Shown in pieces: positions 1 to 8,716 of a stretch of DNA of 64,000 nt. Position numbers and translations under genes: made by a program. Origin of the DNA: Pseudomonas citri (lineage in GTDB: Bacteria; Pseudomonadota; Gammaproteobacteria; Pseudomonadales; Pseudomonadaceae); the NCBI RefSeq assembly GCF_025336485.1, contig NZ_JAODAB010000004.1:248001-312000 (forward strand), read 5' to 3'. The notes beneath the pieces were generated by a model that ran no database searches, was not told where the DNA came from, and saw only the letters and a list, made by a program, of their open reading frames with translations. Numbering within the stretch: position 1 is the first letter of the stretch; every line of letters begins with the position of its first letter.

Positions 1-686
1 ACCGCAATACCCCGGGCCTGACACTGGTGGACGACTGGGAAGCCTTCGGCCAAAAAAACTCGGTCAGCGGCACGGTAATCTTCGACAACATCGAACTCGA
101 TGAAGGCTTCGTTTCCCAACACAAAGGGCCAATGAAGCGTACGGGGCTGACCTTCCCGCAGATTCTTCATGCCGCCATCGATACCGGTATCGCCGAAGGC
201 GCCCTGACGGCAGCAGTGGATTACCTCAGGCATCACGCCCGGCCCTGGGTGGAAAGCGGCGTCGATCATGCCAATGAAGAGCCGCACATCATCAAGCAGA
301 TCGGTGAATACGCCGTCGCCCTGCGCGGGGCGCAATCGTTACTGCGCGATGCTGCGCGGGTGTTCGACCAGCACGAGCAGGACCCGGACAACAAAGAATT
401 GCAGGACGAGCTGATTCTCTCGGTGGCCACCGCCCGCGCCCACTCCGATGCCGCCTCGTTGAAGATATCCAGCGACATCTTCTCCCTGCTCGGCGCTAGC
501 TCTTCGCTGACCAAATGGAACCTCGACCGCTTCTGGCGCAATGCCCGGGTACATACCACCCACGACCCGATCCGCTGGCGCCTGCATCACGTTGGCAACT
601 ATTACCTCAACGGCGTCGACCCAGGAGAATACACCGCGATCCTCAACGCCAAGGAAAAACAGGGCGCGACCAGCCCGACACGTTGA
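1..686 (+). CDS. SfnB/DszC-like acyl-CoA dehydrogenase-family oxidoreductase, 3' part
   Basis: The reading frame is open from the window edge (first full codon at base 3), so the 5' half is missing; about 227 residues are visible. The visible part has the helical C-terminal domain of the acyl-CoA dehydrogenase fold. It ends in a motif typical of the SfnB/DszC branch: LDRFWRNARVHTTHDP followed by HVGNYYLNG. Members of this branch are FMNH2-dependent monooxygenases or sulfur-acquisition oxidoreductases acting on organosulfur compounds in the cytoplasm. The downstream SsuD-like and DszB-like genes fit that role. The substrate cannot be deduced. A flavin-dependent dehydrogenase of another substrate class is the alternative. 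Confidence 0.85.
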   Translation, partial: RNTPGLTLVDDWEAFGQKNSVSGTVIFDNIELDEGFVSQHKGPMKRTGLTFPQILHAAIDTGIAEGALTAAVDYLRHHARPWVESGVDHANEEPHIIKQIGEYAVALRGAQSLLRDAARVFDQHEQDPDNKELQDELILSVATARAHSDAASLKISSDIFSLLGASSSLTKWNLDRFWRNARVHTTHDPIRWRLHHVGNYYLNGVDPGEYTAILNAKEKQGATSPTR

Positions 687-743
687 TCGCCAAACCCAAC
701 TCCCCTGAAGGAGCGGGCATAACCGGTATGAAATTCAGGACCC

Positions 744-768
744 CATCGCCGGCAAGCCGGCTCCTACG
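744..768. repeat. REP palindrome
   Basis: A single Pseudomonas-type REP unit, ATCGCCGGCAAGCCGGC plus CTCCTAC, lies in the 130-bp gap between the sfnB-like gene and the ABC exporter. Similar units recur at 4501, 7065, 8268, 10994 and 13646, always between genes of this cluster. Confidence 0.85.
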
Positions 769-816
769 AGATTGTGTCCGGCGAAGGTGCCACGGGGCAC
801 TGCACAGAGCTCTTCC

Positions 817-2591
817 ATGACCGAAAAACACCCTCTCTTGCGCAGCCTGGCGATTTACCGGGAAATGCCCTGGCGCTTCGCCCTGGTGGCGGCGCTGTAC
901 CTCGCGGTGAACCTCGGGCTGGTCTGGCAACAATGGCTGATCGGCCACGCGGTGAACGACGTCAGCGCCGGACGGGTGGTGGCGCGGCAGACCGATGGCA
1001 GCCTGGACGCCAGCCTTGGCTGGTACTGGTTATGGCTGATGCTCGCCGTAGCCCTCGGCCGCGGTGTGTTGCAATACGCCGCCAGCGTGTTGTCCCTGGT
1101 TCTCAGCCAGGAACTTCTGACCCGCCTGCGCGAGCGTATCCTGCAACAGGTGCAAAACCTGCACTTGGACTATCACTGGCAGCACGGCATGGGCGAAATG
1201 ATCACGCGCACCACCCGCGATGCCGACAAAGTTCGAGATGCGCTAATCAGCTTCTGGCGCCAAGTGGTGGAAACACCCCTGGTGGTGGTGGCAATGGTCG
1301 GTCTGCTGAGTTGGTACGACCCGTTGCTGGGGGTGGTGCCTCTGTTGCTGACCGTATTCGGCCTGTGGATTTTCATGCGCCAGACTGATCGCCTGGTCAG
1401 CCTCGACCGCTCCGTGGGCGAGGCCTACGACCGGGTCAATCAGGACCTCAGCGAAGGTATCGGCGGCGTGCGAGTGATCAAGTCCTTCGCCCTCGAACAC
1501 AGCCGCGTCCAGCGTTTCGCCAGACAGGTGGCGCTGTTCGCCGACCATGCCCGGCAAGCCCTCGCCTACTCCAGTTCGCGGACTCCCTTGCCCCAGGCCA
1601 TAGTCGCCCTGGGGCATGTGTGGATTCTGGTCTACGGTGCCCATCTGGTGGCAAACGACCGATTGGGCATCGGTGAACTGGTGACCTCGCTCCTGATCGC
1701 CACCACCCTGGTTTTTCGCATAGAAGGCATCGGTCGAGTGATGCAGACCTTCGCCGATGCCCGTTCCAGCGCCGAGCGCATCTGGCAACTGCTGGATGAA
1801 CCCGAGGCGATCCGTAGCGGCAACGCAGCGCTGCCCGATACACCTCTTGGATTGAAGCTGGAACAGGTCAGTGTCAAAGCACCCGGTGGCGGTCTGGACA
1901 TCCTTCACGATTGCTCGCTGACCCGGGTGAAGTCGTCGCCCTCGTGGGCGCCACCGGGACCGGCAAAAGCCTGCTGGCCAGCCTCCTGCCACGCCTGAGC
2001 GATGTGACCTCCGGCCGCCTGCTACTGGGCTCTGACAGCGCCGGCTGGCAAGACATCCACCAGTTGAACCTGGATGAGCTGCGGCGCCGGGTGCACGTGG
2101 TTCCCCAGGAAAGCTTTGTATTTTCCGACACATTGGCGGCCAACCTGCGCCTGAGCGCCCCTGGTGCCAGCGATCAACAGCTGTTGCACGCTTTGCGCCT
2201 GGCCGCCTCCGAAGAAGTGCTGGAACGACTCCCCCAAGGCTTGGGCACGCCGCTGGGCGATCGCGGCGTGACGCTATCAGGCGGTCAACGCCAGCGTCTG
2301 AGCCTGGCCCGCGCACTGCTCGGTGAACCGGACATTATCTGTCTCGACGATGCCACCAGCGCGCTGGACGCCATCAGTGAGCGCCAGGTGCTGAACAACA
2401 TGCGCCGGCTGCTTCGCGACCAAGGTCGGGTCAGCACTTTGCTGGTGATTTCCAGCAAGCTCTCGACCATTCTCCTGGCTGACCGCGTGCTGATGCTCCA
2501 GGACGGCAAGATCACTGCCAACGGCACCCATGCAGAACTTCTGAAAAACCATCCGGACTACCGCGACCTGCTAGGGATCGACCATGGCTAA
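817..2591 (+). pseudogene. ABC exporter half-transporter (TMD-NBD), frameshifted
   Basis: The membrane domain and the start of the nucleotide-binding domain are in one frame (ATG 817, MTEKHPLLRS). The rest, from about 1911 to the stop at 2591, is in the -1 frame. Homology runs straight across the junction: ILHDCSL, then PGEVVALVGATGTGKS (Walker A), Q-loop VVPQES, signature LSGGQRQR and Walker B IICLDDATS. No slippery heptamer is evident near 1905-1925, so a one-base deletion or a sequencing error is more likely than programmed frameshifting. Even when repaired, Walker B ends in Asp instead of the catalytic Glu, and the H-loop reads ISSKLSTI with the His replaced by Ser. This subunit would form the non-catalytic site of a heterodimer. 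It overlaps the next gene by 8 bp (ATGGCTAA). Confidence 0.8.
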
Positions 2592-4455
2592 CCCAATCGC
2601 TGGCAAAGCCCTGAGCGATATTGAAATAGAAGAAATGCTCGCAAAAAAAGCGCTCGATCGCAGTATGCTCAGTCGCCTGCTGCCGTTGCTGAAACCGATT
2701 CGCGGGCACATTTTCGGCGTCATCGGGATCGAGCTGCTGCTAGTGTTCACGGTGTTCCTGCGACCCTGGTTCATTCGTGAGCTGCTGGACCGAGGATTGA
2801 TTCAACAGGACAACCAATGGCTGCTGGATGAGCGCCTGGTGCTTTGGCTTGGCCTGGGGCTGGAGGCCAGCTGGCTGGGGCGCTTCATGCTGGCCGGTGC
2901 ATCGCAGTTCATTGCCGGCAGTGCGGCGATCCAGGTCCTCAACGATCTTCGGGTACGAGTCTTTGCCCATGTCCAGAGCTTGAGCGTCGGCTACTTCGAC
3001 CGGACCAAAGCCGGGCGAATCATTTCTCGCGCCGACCGCGACGTTGACGCCCTTGAATCGCTGCTGATCCAGGGACCGCCCGAGTTGCTGGGAGCTTTGC
3101 TGCGGTGCGGGCTGGCCTCGGTGATGCTGTGGCGGATCGATCCACGCTTTTTTCTCAGCCTCGCCGCCACGGTGCCGCTGCTGGTGCTGGCGACCTGGAG
3201 TTTCAAGCGCATTTCCCAGCGCAACTGGGCAAAGGTCGCGGAAAATCGCAGCCGCTTCACCGCGCATCTGGTGGAGAGCGTCAGTGGCACCCGCATGTTG
3301 CAGCAGTGCGCCCAGCAAACGCCGAACCTGCGCCGCTATCGCCGCCTGCTGGATGACTTCAACCAGGCGCTGATCCGTGGCAGCCTGCAGACCGGCTGGT
3401 TCGCGCCGTTCACCGCCCTGCTCAGCTCCGCCGGCATGGCGGTGCTGCTGCTGGTGGGCGCTTATGGGCTGGCACAGGCGAACATGAGCGTGGGTCAGAT
3501 CGCCGAAAGCCTGTTCTATGTGTTCCTGTTTCTCGGGCCTTTGCAGGAACTGTCGGACCTGTTCGAGCGCTACGCCACCGGCTCGGCCTCGGCGCAACGG
3601 ATATTCCTGCTGCTCGACACCCGGCCAGACATCAGCGACGACGCCACACCCCGCAGTCTTGGCCGGGCGCGTGGCGAAGTGAGTTTCGAGCGCGTGCGCT
3701 TTGCCTATGACGCCAGCAGTCAGACACCGGTGATCAATGACCTGGACCTGCATATACCCGCCGGTGAAGTGCTGGCGATCGTCGGGCCATCGGGTCACGG
3801 CAAGAGCACGCTGGTGCAGTTATTGACGCGTTTCTACGAGGTCCAGTCGGGGGCAGTGAAACTGGATGGCATCGATATTCGCGATCTCGCCCAGCGTGAG
3901 CTGCGGTGCAGTGTTGGCGTGGTATTGCAGGACAATGTGCTGTTCAGCGGCAACATTCTCGACAACCTGCGCCTGGCGGCTCCCCATGCCGACGATGCCA
4001 GTCTGATCGCCGCGGCCCGGGAGCTGGGGGCGGATGAAGTACTGGAGCGCCTGCCCCATCAATACCAGACTGAGGTCGGGCCGCTGGGCGGGTACCTGAG
4101 CCATGGTCAGCGACAACTGGTATGCCTGGTGCGTGCCTACCTTGCGGACCCGACGGTGCTGGTGCTGGACGAAGCGACCTCGACGGTCGACATTCACACC
4201 GAACGCCGCATCCAGCGGGCGTTTCGCCGACTCTGCAAAGGCCGCACCGCCATCATCATCGCCCACCGCCTGGCAACCATCCGCGATGCCGACCGCATTG
4301 CGGTAATTCAACAGGGGTGTCTGGTCGAGCAAGGGCCTCACAGCCGCTTAATCGATCAGGGCGGTGCCTATGCGGCCCTCTACCAGACCTACCTGCGTAG
4401 CGCCGAAGCCCGCGCCACCCTCGAAGAAACCTGCGCATCGCTGCGGCGTGAGTAA
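2584..4455 (+). CDS. ABC exporter half-transporter (MsbA-like TMD-NBD), partner subunit
   Basis: This 623-residue protein has a type IV exporter fold: six membrane helices in roughly residues 35-330, then an ATPase domain. The ATPase domain shows Walker A GPSGHGKST, Q-loop VVLQDN, Walker B VLVLDEATS with the catalytic Glu, and H-loop IAHRLATI. The signature is LSHGQ instead of LSGGQ. In an ABC dimer this altered signature faces the Walker B of the partner, which is itself altered (LDD, missing H-loop His). Both changes therefore fall in the same nucleotide site, as in known heterodimeric exporters with one degenerate site. SD-like AGGGA lies inside the upstream gene, and the 8-bp overlap suggests translational coupling. 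The exported substrate is unknown. Confidence 0.9.
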   Translation: MANPIAGKALSDIEIEEMLAKKALDRSMLSRLLPLLKPIRGHIFGVIGIELLLVFTVFLRPWFIRELLDRGLIQQDNQWLLDERLVLWLGLGLEASWLGRFMLAGASQFIAGSAAIQVLNDLRVRVFAHVQSLSVGYFDRTKAGRIISRADRDVDALESLLIQGPPELLGALLRCGLASVMLWRIDPRFFLSLAATVPLLVLATWSFKRISQRNWAKVAENRSRFTAHLVESVSGTRMLQQCAQQTPNLRRYRRLLDDFNQALIRGSLQTGWFAPFTALLSSAGMAVLLLVGAYGLAQANMSVGQIAESLFYVFLFLGPLQELSDLFERYATGSASAQRIFLLLDTRPDISDDATPRSLGRARGEVSFERVRFAYDASSQTPVINDLDLHIPAGEVLAIVGPSGHGKSTLVQLLTRFYEVQSGAVKLDGIDIRDLAQRELRCSVGVVLQDNVLFSGNILDNLRLAAPHADDASLIAAARELGADEVLERLPHQYQTEVGPLGGYLSHGQRQLVCLVRAYLADPTVLVLDEATSTVDIHTERRIQRAFRRLCKGRTAIIIAHRLATIRDADRIAVIQQGCLVEQGPHSRLIDQGGAYAALYQTYLRSAEARATLEETCASLRRE

Positions 4456-4500
4456 AGCCAGCCCCACCGCTCCCCCTGATTGGGTTACCCGCCCCCCCTT

Positions 4501-4583
4501 TGTAGAGCTGGCTTGCCAGCGATAGCTTTTTCAAGACCGGCACAAGGCTCGAGGACCTATCGTCGGCAAGCCGGCTCCTACGG
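4501..4583. repeat. Inverted pair of REP palindromes
   Basis: Two REP units in opposite orientation lie at 4501-4525 (AGCTGGCTTGCCAGCGATAG) and 4559-4583 (GTCGGCAAGCCGGCTCCTAC). They form a BIME-like pair just after the exporter stop. They could fold into a large hairpin and separate the exporter from the next unit. The rest of the 4456-4818 gap holds the sigma-54 element. Confidence 0.8.
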
Positions 4584-4739
4584 CGATAACGACTGGCAGG
4601 TTGAAGCGAAACGCGCCTGTTGCGTCCTCAGCAACCACTGCTGACGGACTGCTTCTACAGAAGCACCTTTGCCCCCCATTCCCCCTCTCCCAGGACAAAA
4701 TCCCCCCAGCCCTATTGGTCTGCAACCCTCCCGCGACCA

Positions 4740-4754
4740 TGGCATGTCCGTTGC
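4740..4754 (+). promoter_or_regulatory. Sigma-54 (RpoN) -24/-12 promoter of the monooxygenase gene
   Basis: TGGCAT-GTCCG-TTGC matches the RpoN consensus TGGCAC-N5-TTGC at all but one position. GG (4741-4742) and GC (4753-4754) are exactly 10 bp apart. The predicted start near 4766 would leave a leader of about 50 nt before ATG 4819. Two further such elements precede other units of the cluster. Confidence 0.65.
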
Positions 4755-4818
4755 AACCGCCTTGACCAGTCATCCTCGCGCCCGCGCGACGCAACGCGTA
4801 CTTGAATCAGGAGCATCC

Positions 4819-5979
4819 ATGAGCACTGAGTTTTTCTGGCGCCTGCCACTGGGCACCGACGGCCCGCAACTGACCACTGACAAACATAATCGCGGCAATC
4901 CGGACCACCGCCCCGGCAATATCGCTCCAGGGCGCCTGCCCAACGGTGAGCCGGACGGTTTCACTTATATCGACTACATCGCCCAAGTGGCCAAAGCCGC
5001 GGAGCTCGCCGGCTTCGAAGGCGCCCTGCTGCCCACCGGCCCGGAGCCCTGGATCGCCGCGGCTGCCCTGGCCCGGGAAACCCGGCGGATCAAGTTCCTG
5101 ATCGCCTTCCAGGCCACTTGGACCCTGCCCGCCTACGCCGCGCAGCAGGCGGCGATCCTGCAGAACCTCAGCCATGGGCGCCTGGAGTGGAACATCATCA
5201 CCGGCGGCAACCCGGCCAGTCAGCGGGCCAATGGTGACTTCCTGGAACACGACCTGCGTTACAAGCGTACCGGCGAATTCCTCGACATCATCCAGGGTCT
5301 CTGGCAAAACGAGCGTTTCTCCTACGAAGGCGATATCTACCGACTGGAGAACGGCGCCCTGCCCCAGGGGCTGCATAACGAACGCAAACCCGGAGTGTAC
5401 TTCTCCGGTTTCTCCGACGCTGCGCTGGACGTGGCCGCCAGACACGCCGACGTCTATCTGAACTGGGCTGAGCCCATCGACAAGCTAAAACCCCATATCG
5501 AACGCGTGCGCGAACTGGCGGACAAACAAGGGCGCAGCGTGCGTTTTGGCTTGCGCGTCGATCTGTTCGCGCGGGAAACCGAAGAACTGGCCTGGAGTGA
5601 TCTGCGTCGCCAGTTCGACAAGCTCGAAGGCAAGAGCAGCGTGGTCGCCAAGGACTTCAGCAGCGGCTCGGACTCGGTTGGTGGCGCACGGCAAACGGCC
5701 TATCACCAGAACATCGACCGCTTCGACGATCTGATCATCGGCCCTAATCTCTGGGCTGGATTCGCCAAGGCCAAGCCGGGGCCGACCGTTGGCCTAGTGG
5801 GCAGTCACCAAAATATCGCCGAACGCCTGGTGGAATACCGCGATGCCGGTTTCTCGACGTTCATCCTCGCCGGCAACCCTCATCTGGAGGAAGCCCTGCG
5901 CATTGGCCAGGAAGTCCTGCCCCTGGTGCACCAACGCCCCGTTGCGACCGCGGCGACCCATTTGAAAGCCAGCGCCTGA
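4819..5979 (+). CDS. SsuD-like FMNH2-dependent alkanesulfonate-type monooxygenase (LLM class)
   Basis: This 386-residue protein belongs to the luciferase-like monooxygenase family. Its N-terminus (FFWRLPLGTDG), the ALLPTG segment and the LEWNIITGG motif resemble SsuD. SsuD cleaves C-S bonds of sulfonates with FMNH2 and O2, giving aldehyde and sulfite. ATG 4819 is preferred to an upstream in-frame start at 4669 because CAGGAG sits a few bases before it and the family N-terminus begins here. It is followed after 19 bp by a DszB-like gene, probably in one operon driven by the sigma-54 element. A DszA-like role on a sulfone cannot be excluded. The FMN reductase partner is not in the window. Confidence 0.85.
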   Translation: MSTEFFWRLPLGTDGPQLTTDKHNRGNPDHRPGNIAPGRLPNGEPDGFTYIDYIAQVAKAAELAGFEGALLPTGPEPWIAAAALARETRRIKFLIAFQATWTLPAYAAQQAAILQNLSHGRLEWNIITGGNPASQRANGDFLEHDLRYKRTGEFLDIIQGLWQNERFSYEGDIYRLENGALPQGLHNERKPGVYFSGFSDAALDVAARHADVYLNWAEPIDKLKPHIERVRELADKQGRSVRFGLRVDLFARETEELAWSDLRRQFDKLEGKSSVVAKDFSSGSDSVGGARQTAYHQNIDRFDDLIIGPNLWAGFAKAKPGPTVGLVGSHQNIAERLVEYRDAGFSTFILAGNPHLEEALRIGQEVLPLVHQRPVATAATHLKASA

Positions 5980-5998
5980 GCGCTGCGGGAGATCCACA

Positions 5999-7051
5999 AT
6001 GACGGCCCCCCTCGATATCCTCTGGTACACCCGCTGCCCGGTCCCCACCGGGCTTGGCATCGCCGTGCAGAAAGGCTGGCTGCAAGACACTGTCGGCGCC
6101 CTCGGCACGCAGGTCCGATCGCTACGCGAGTCTAGTGACAAGGCCGTGCGTGAATCGCACTTCGATCACAGCTTGCGCAACTCGGTACGCCATGGCGGCA
6201 ATATCCCGGCAATCTGGGCCCGGGCCCAAGGGCGGGAAACCCGGGTCATCGGCCTGTCCTGGGCCGACGAAGTGCAATTGATCCTGACCCGCGCGGACAG
6301 CGGCATCAAAACTGTCAAAGACCTCAAGGGGCGCCGTTTCGGCCTGCCGGACTGGGCCTGCGCGCAAATCGACTTCACCCGTGCCCAGGCTCTGCGCGGC
6401 CTGGAAAACGCCCTCAGACTGGAGGGGCTGCAGGTTGGCGACCTGCAGCTGGTCAACTTCCGTTACGAGGGCACATTCAGCGACCCGCAGGTGCGTAGCG
6501 TGAACGGCACACCGGTCAGTACGCAACGTGCCGAAGGGCGCAATCTGGAGTTGGTGGGCCTGCTGCGGGGCGAGGTCGACGCAATCTTTCTCAAAGGCGC
6601 CAGCGCCGCCCGACAAGCCCATGAGTTCGGCCTGCACACGGTGATCGACACCGGCTCCCATCCGGAACCACTGATTCGCAGCAACAACGGTACGCCTCGC
6701 ACGCTTGCCGTGGACCTGAACCTGCTGGACAACCATTTCGATGTCGCCAGCGGCATCCTCGATTCGGTGCTGCGGGCCGAGCACTGGGCCCATACCCACC
6801 CGGAAGAAACCCGTCGCTACCTGGCCCGGGAAACCAACAGCAGCGAGTACTGGGTCAGTGCTGCCTATGGCGACAATGCCCACCTGCGCCTGCGCACGGA
6901 GCTGGATGAGCAGGCCATCGATGCCTTGCAGGACTTCACTCACTTCCTGCATCGCTGGCGTTTCATTCCGAACGGCTTCGATGCGCGCGATTGGATCGAT
7001 CGCCGGCCCCTGGACGCGTTGCAAGACAGAACCACCGCACTGGCGGGCTGA
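5999..7051 (+). CDS. DszB-like desulfinase / SsuA-fold protein with intact Cys-His-Arg set
   Basis: This 350-residue protein has the fold of SsuA-type substrate-binding proteins but starts directly with MTAPLDILWYTRCPVPTG and has no signal peptide, so it should be cytosolic. Recalled DszB (2-hydroxybiphenyl-2-sulfinate desulfinase) has CPVPN at its catalytic Cys27 and HF...R-FGGEIP at His60/Arg70. Here Cys13 sits in CPVPTG, His54 in SHFDH and Arg64 in VRHGGNIP. The His-Arg spacing of 10 residues is the same as in DszB. A sulfinate desulfinase releasing sulfite is therefore the best hypothesis. Routine annotation would probably call it an ABC transporter substrate-binding protein, which the missing signal peptide argues against. 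SD GGGAG precedes the ATG. The substrate is unknown. Confidence 0.75.
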   Translation: MTAPLDILWYTRCPVPTGLGIAVQKGWLQDTVGALGTQVRSLRESSDKAVRESHFDHSLRNSVRHGGNIPAIWARAQGRETRVIGLSWADEVQLILTRADSGIKTVKDLKGRRFGLPDWACAQIDFTRAQALRGLENALRLEGLQVGDLQLVNFRYEGTFSDPQVRSVNGTPVSTQRAEGRNLELVGLLRGEVDAIFLKGASAARQAHEFGLHTVIDTGSHPEPLIRSNNGTPRTLAVDLNLLDNHFDVASGILDSVLRAEHWAHTHPEETRRYLARETNSSEYWVSAAYGDNAHLRLRTELDEQAIDALQDFTHFLHRWRFIPNGFDARDWIDRRPLDALQDRTTALAG

Positions 7052-7064
7052 TCTGTAGGAGCAG

Positions 7065-7146
7065 GTAGGAGCCGGCTTGCCGGCGGTGGCGACCTTGAGC
7101 ATTTTACTGATCATACGGCCTCATCGCCGGCAAGCCGGGCTCCTAC
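7065..7146. repeat. Inverted pair of REP palindromes
   Basis: Units at 7065-7089 (GTAGGAGCCGGCTTGCCGGC) and 7123-7146 (ATCGCCGGCAAGCCGGGC) face each other across 33 bp. They separate the two DszB-like paralogues. Confidence 0.85.
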
Positions 7147-7184
7147 AAAGGTTTCCCATTTCACGGATTCGAACGAAGACCCTT

Positions 7185-8243
7185 ATGAGCAAACCTCTCG
7201 ATACACTCTGGTATACCCACAGCCCGGTACCCACCGGCCTCGGCATCGCCGTGCAGTCTGGGCGCCTGGCGGAAGCCTTTCAACCATTCGGTACCAATAT
7301 CCAGTCCTTGCGCGAGTCCAGCGAACGGGAAGTTCGCGAAGCCCATTACGACCATCATCTGAAAAACTCGGTGCGCCACGGCGGCAATATTCCGGCCATC
7401 TGGGCTTATTCCAGCGGGGTGCAGACCCGGGTACTGGGGCTGTCGTGGAGCGACGAGGTACAACTGATCCTGACCACCATGGAAAGCGGCGTGAAGACTG
7501 TTCGCGATCTTAAAAACCGCCGCTTCGGCCTGCCGAAATGGGCCAATGTGCAGATCGACTTCACCCGCGCCCAGGCCCTGCGTGGCCTGGAAAACGCCCT
7601 CAGACTCGAAGGTCTGGAAGTGTCGGACGTGGAACTGGTGGACTACCCCTATGGAGGCACCTACAGCGACGATCAGAAGCAGCACGTGCACGGTTCGGAA
7701 GTCAGCCTGGGCGTCACCCGCTTCAGCCAGCGTAACAACGAGCTGATCGGCCTGCTGCGTGGAGACATCGACGCGATCTTCCTAAAGGGCGCTCACGCCG
7801 TGCATCTGGCCAATGAATTCGGCTTGCAGGTGGTGATCGACACCGGCTCCCACCCCGACCCGCTAATTCGCTCCAACAACGGCACGCCGCGCACCCTGAC
7901 GGTGGACACCTACCTACTACACGAGCATTTCGATGCCAGTGTCAAAATCGTCGATACCGTGCTGCGCACCGAGCAATGGGCATGGGCCAATCCGGATGAA
8001 ACCCGGCGCTTTCTCGCCCGCGAACTCAATACCAGCGAGTACTGGGTGGCGGCGGCCTACGGCGAAGATGCCCACCGCCGCCTGCGCACGACCCTGGATA
8101 CCCGCTCCATCGAAGCCTTGCAGGATTTCACCGATTTTCTGCATCGCTGGAACTTCATTCCACGGCGTTTCGATGTACGCGAGTGGATTGATTTCAGCGT
8201 GCTGGAAAAGGTCGTTGGCTCGACATCCCGCGTTGCGGTTTGA
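7185..8243 (+). CDS. DszB-like SsuA-fold protein with Ser replacing the catalytic Cys
   Basis: This 352-residue protein is a close paralogue of the preceding gene, sharing long identical blocks such as NSVRHGGNIPAIW and DFTRAQALRGLENALRLEG. It also lacks a signal peptide (MSKPLDTLWYTHSPVPTG). His54 and Arg64 of the DszB-like set are kept, but position 13 is Ser. As I recall, mutating the equivalent Cys27 of DszB to Ser abolishes desulfinase activity. This copy may bind substrate, regulate or dimerise with its sister, or use another chemistry. ATG 7185 is chosen because in-frame codons upstream run through the REP pair. No sigma-54 element was found before it, so it probably depends on read-through. 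Confidence 0.75.
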   Translation: MSKPLDTLWYTHSPVPTGLGIAVQSGRLAEAFQPFGTNIQSLRESSEREVREAHYDHHLKNSVRHGGNIPAIWAYSSGVQTRVLGLSWSDEVQLILTTMESGVKTVRDLKNRRFGLPKWANVQIDFTRAQALRGLENALRLEGLEVSDVELVDYPYGGTYSDDQKQHVHGSEVSLGVTRFSQRNNELIGLLRGDIDAIFLKGAHAVHLANEFGLQVVIDTGSHPDPLIRSNNGTPRTLTVDTYLLHEHFDASVKIVDTVLRTEQWAWANPDETRRFLARELNTSEYWVAAAYGEDAHRRLRTTLDTRSIEALQDFTDFLHRWNFIPRRFDVREWIDFSVLEKVVGSTSRVAV

Positions 8244-8267
8244 GGCATTTCGTCACCCCATCCAGCC

Positions 8268-8397
8268 AATCGCCAGCAAGCGGGCTCCTACAGCAGAACC
8301 GAAAACACACAACTGTAGGAGCTGGCTCGCCAGCGATAGCGCTCTCAAGGTCACCGCAAACTCCAGAGGTCTGATCGCCGGCAAGCCGGCTCGTTGG
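8268..8397. repeat. Cluster of three REP palindromes
   Basis: Units lie at 8268-8293, 8314-8339 (opposite orientation) and 8373-8397. They follow the second DszB-like gene. The rest of the gap (8398-8716) becomes strongly AT-rich toward 8560-8660 and holds the promoter of the TonB receptor gene. Confidence 0.8.
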
Positions 8398-8662
8398 CAG
8401 GACCAGCCCACCAACCGCATGACACGTCATCGCCGAAACCGGCTCCTGCCGTGGCGCGTGTGCAGCAACAGTTTTGCGCCCCGCTACTGCTGCTCCAGCA
8501 GCACCCGCCAAGCAACTTCTGCTGAATCAATGACAGGCAATTTCAGCCAGACTTTATCCAACTAACAGAGCTCTTAAAACTCGACGTCAAAACAAACTTT
8601 AAAAAAATAAAAATCCTTTTAATTCAATATCATAACAAAACTAAAAAACAAGTAAAAACACT

Positions 8663-8677
8663 TGGCACGATCTCTGC
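8663..8677 (+). promoter_or_regulatory. Sigma-54 -24/-12 promoter of the TonB-receptor gene
   Basis: TGGCAC-GATCT-CTGC fits the RpoN consensus, with GG (8664-8665) and GC (8676-8677) 10 bp apart. The AT-rich 100 bp upstream is suited to IHF bending and activator binding. The predicted start near 8689 gives a leader of about 28 nt carrying GGGGAG before ATG 8717. Confidence 0.7.
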
Positions 8678-8716
8678 TCAAGCCCTCTGTAGCAATACTT
8701 TAACGGGGAGATCAAA

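Noticed and set aside
1895..1930. Programmed -1 frameshift in the ABC exporter gene
   Set aside because: No X-XXY-YYZ slippery site or downstream structure was evident; a deletion or sequencing error is simpler.
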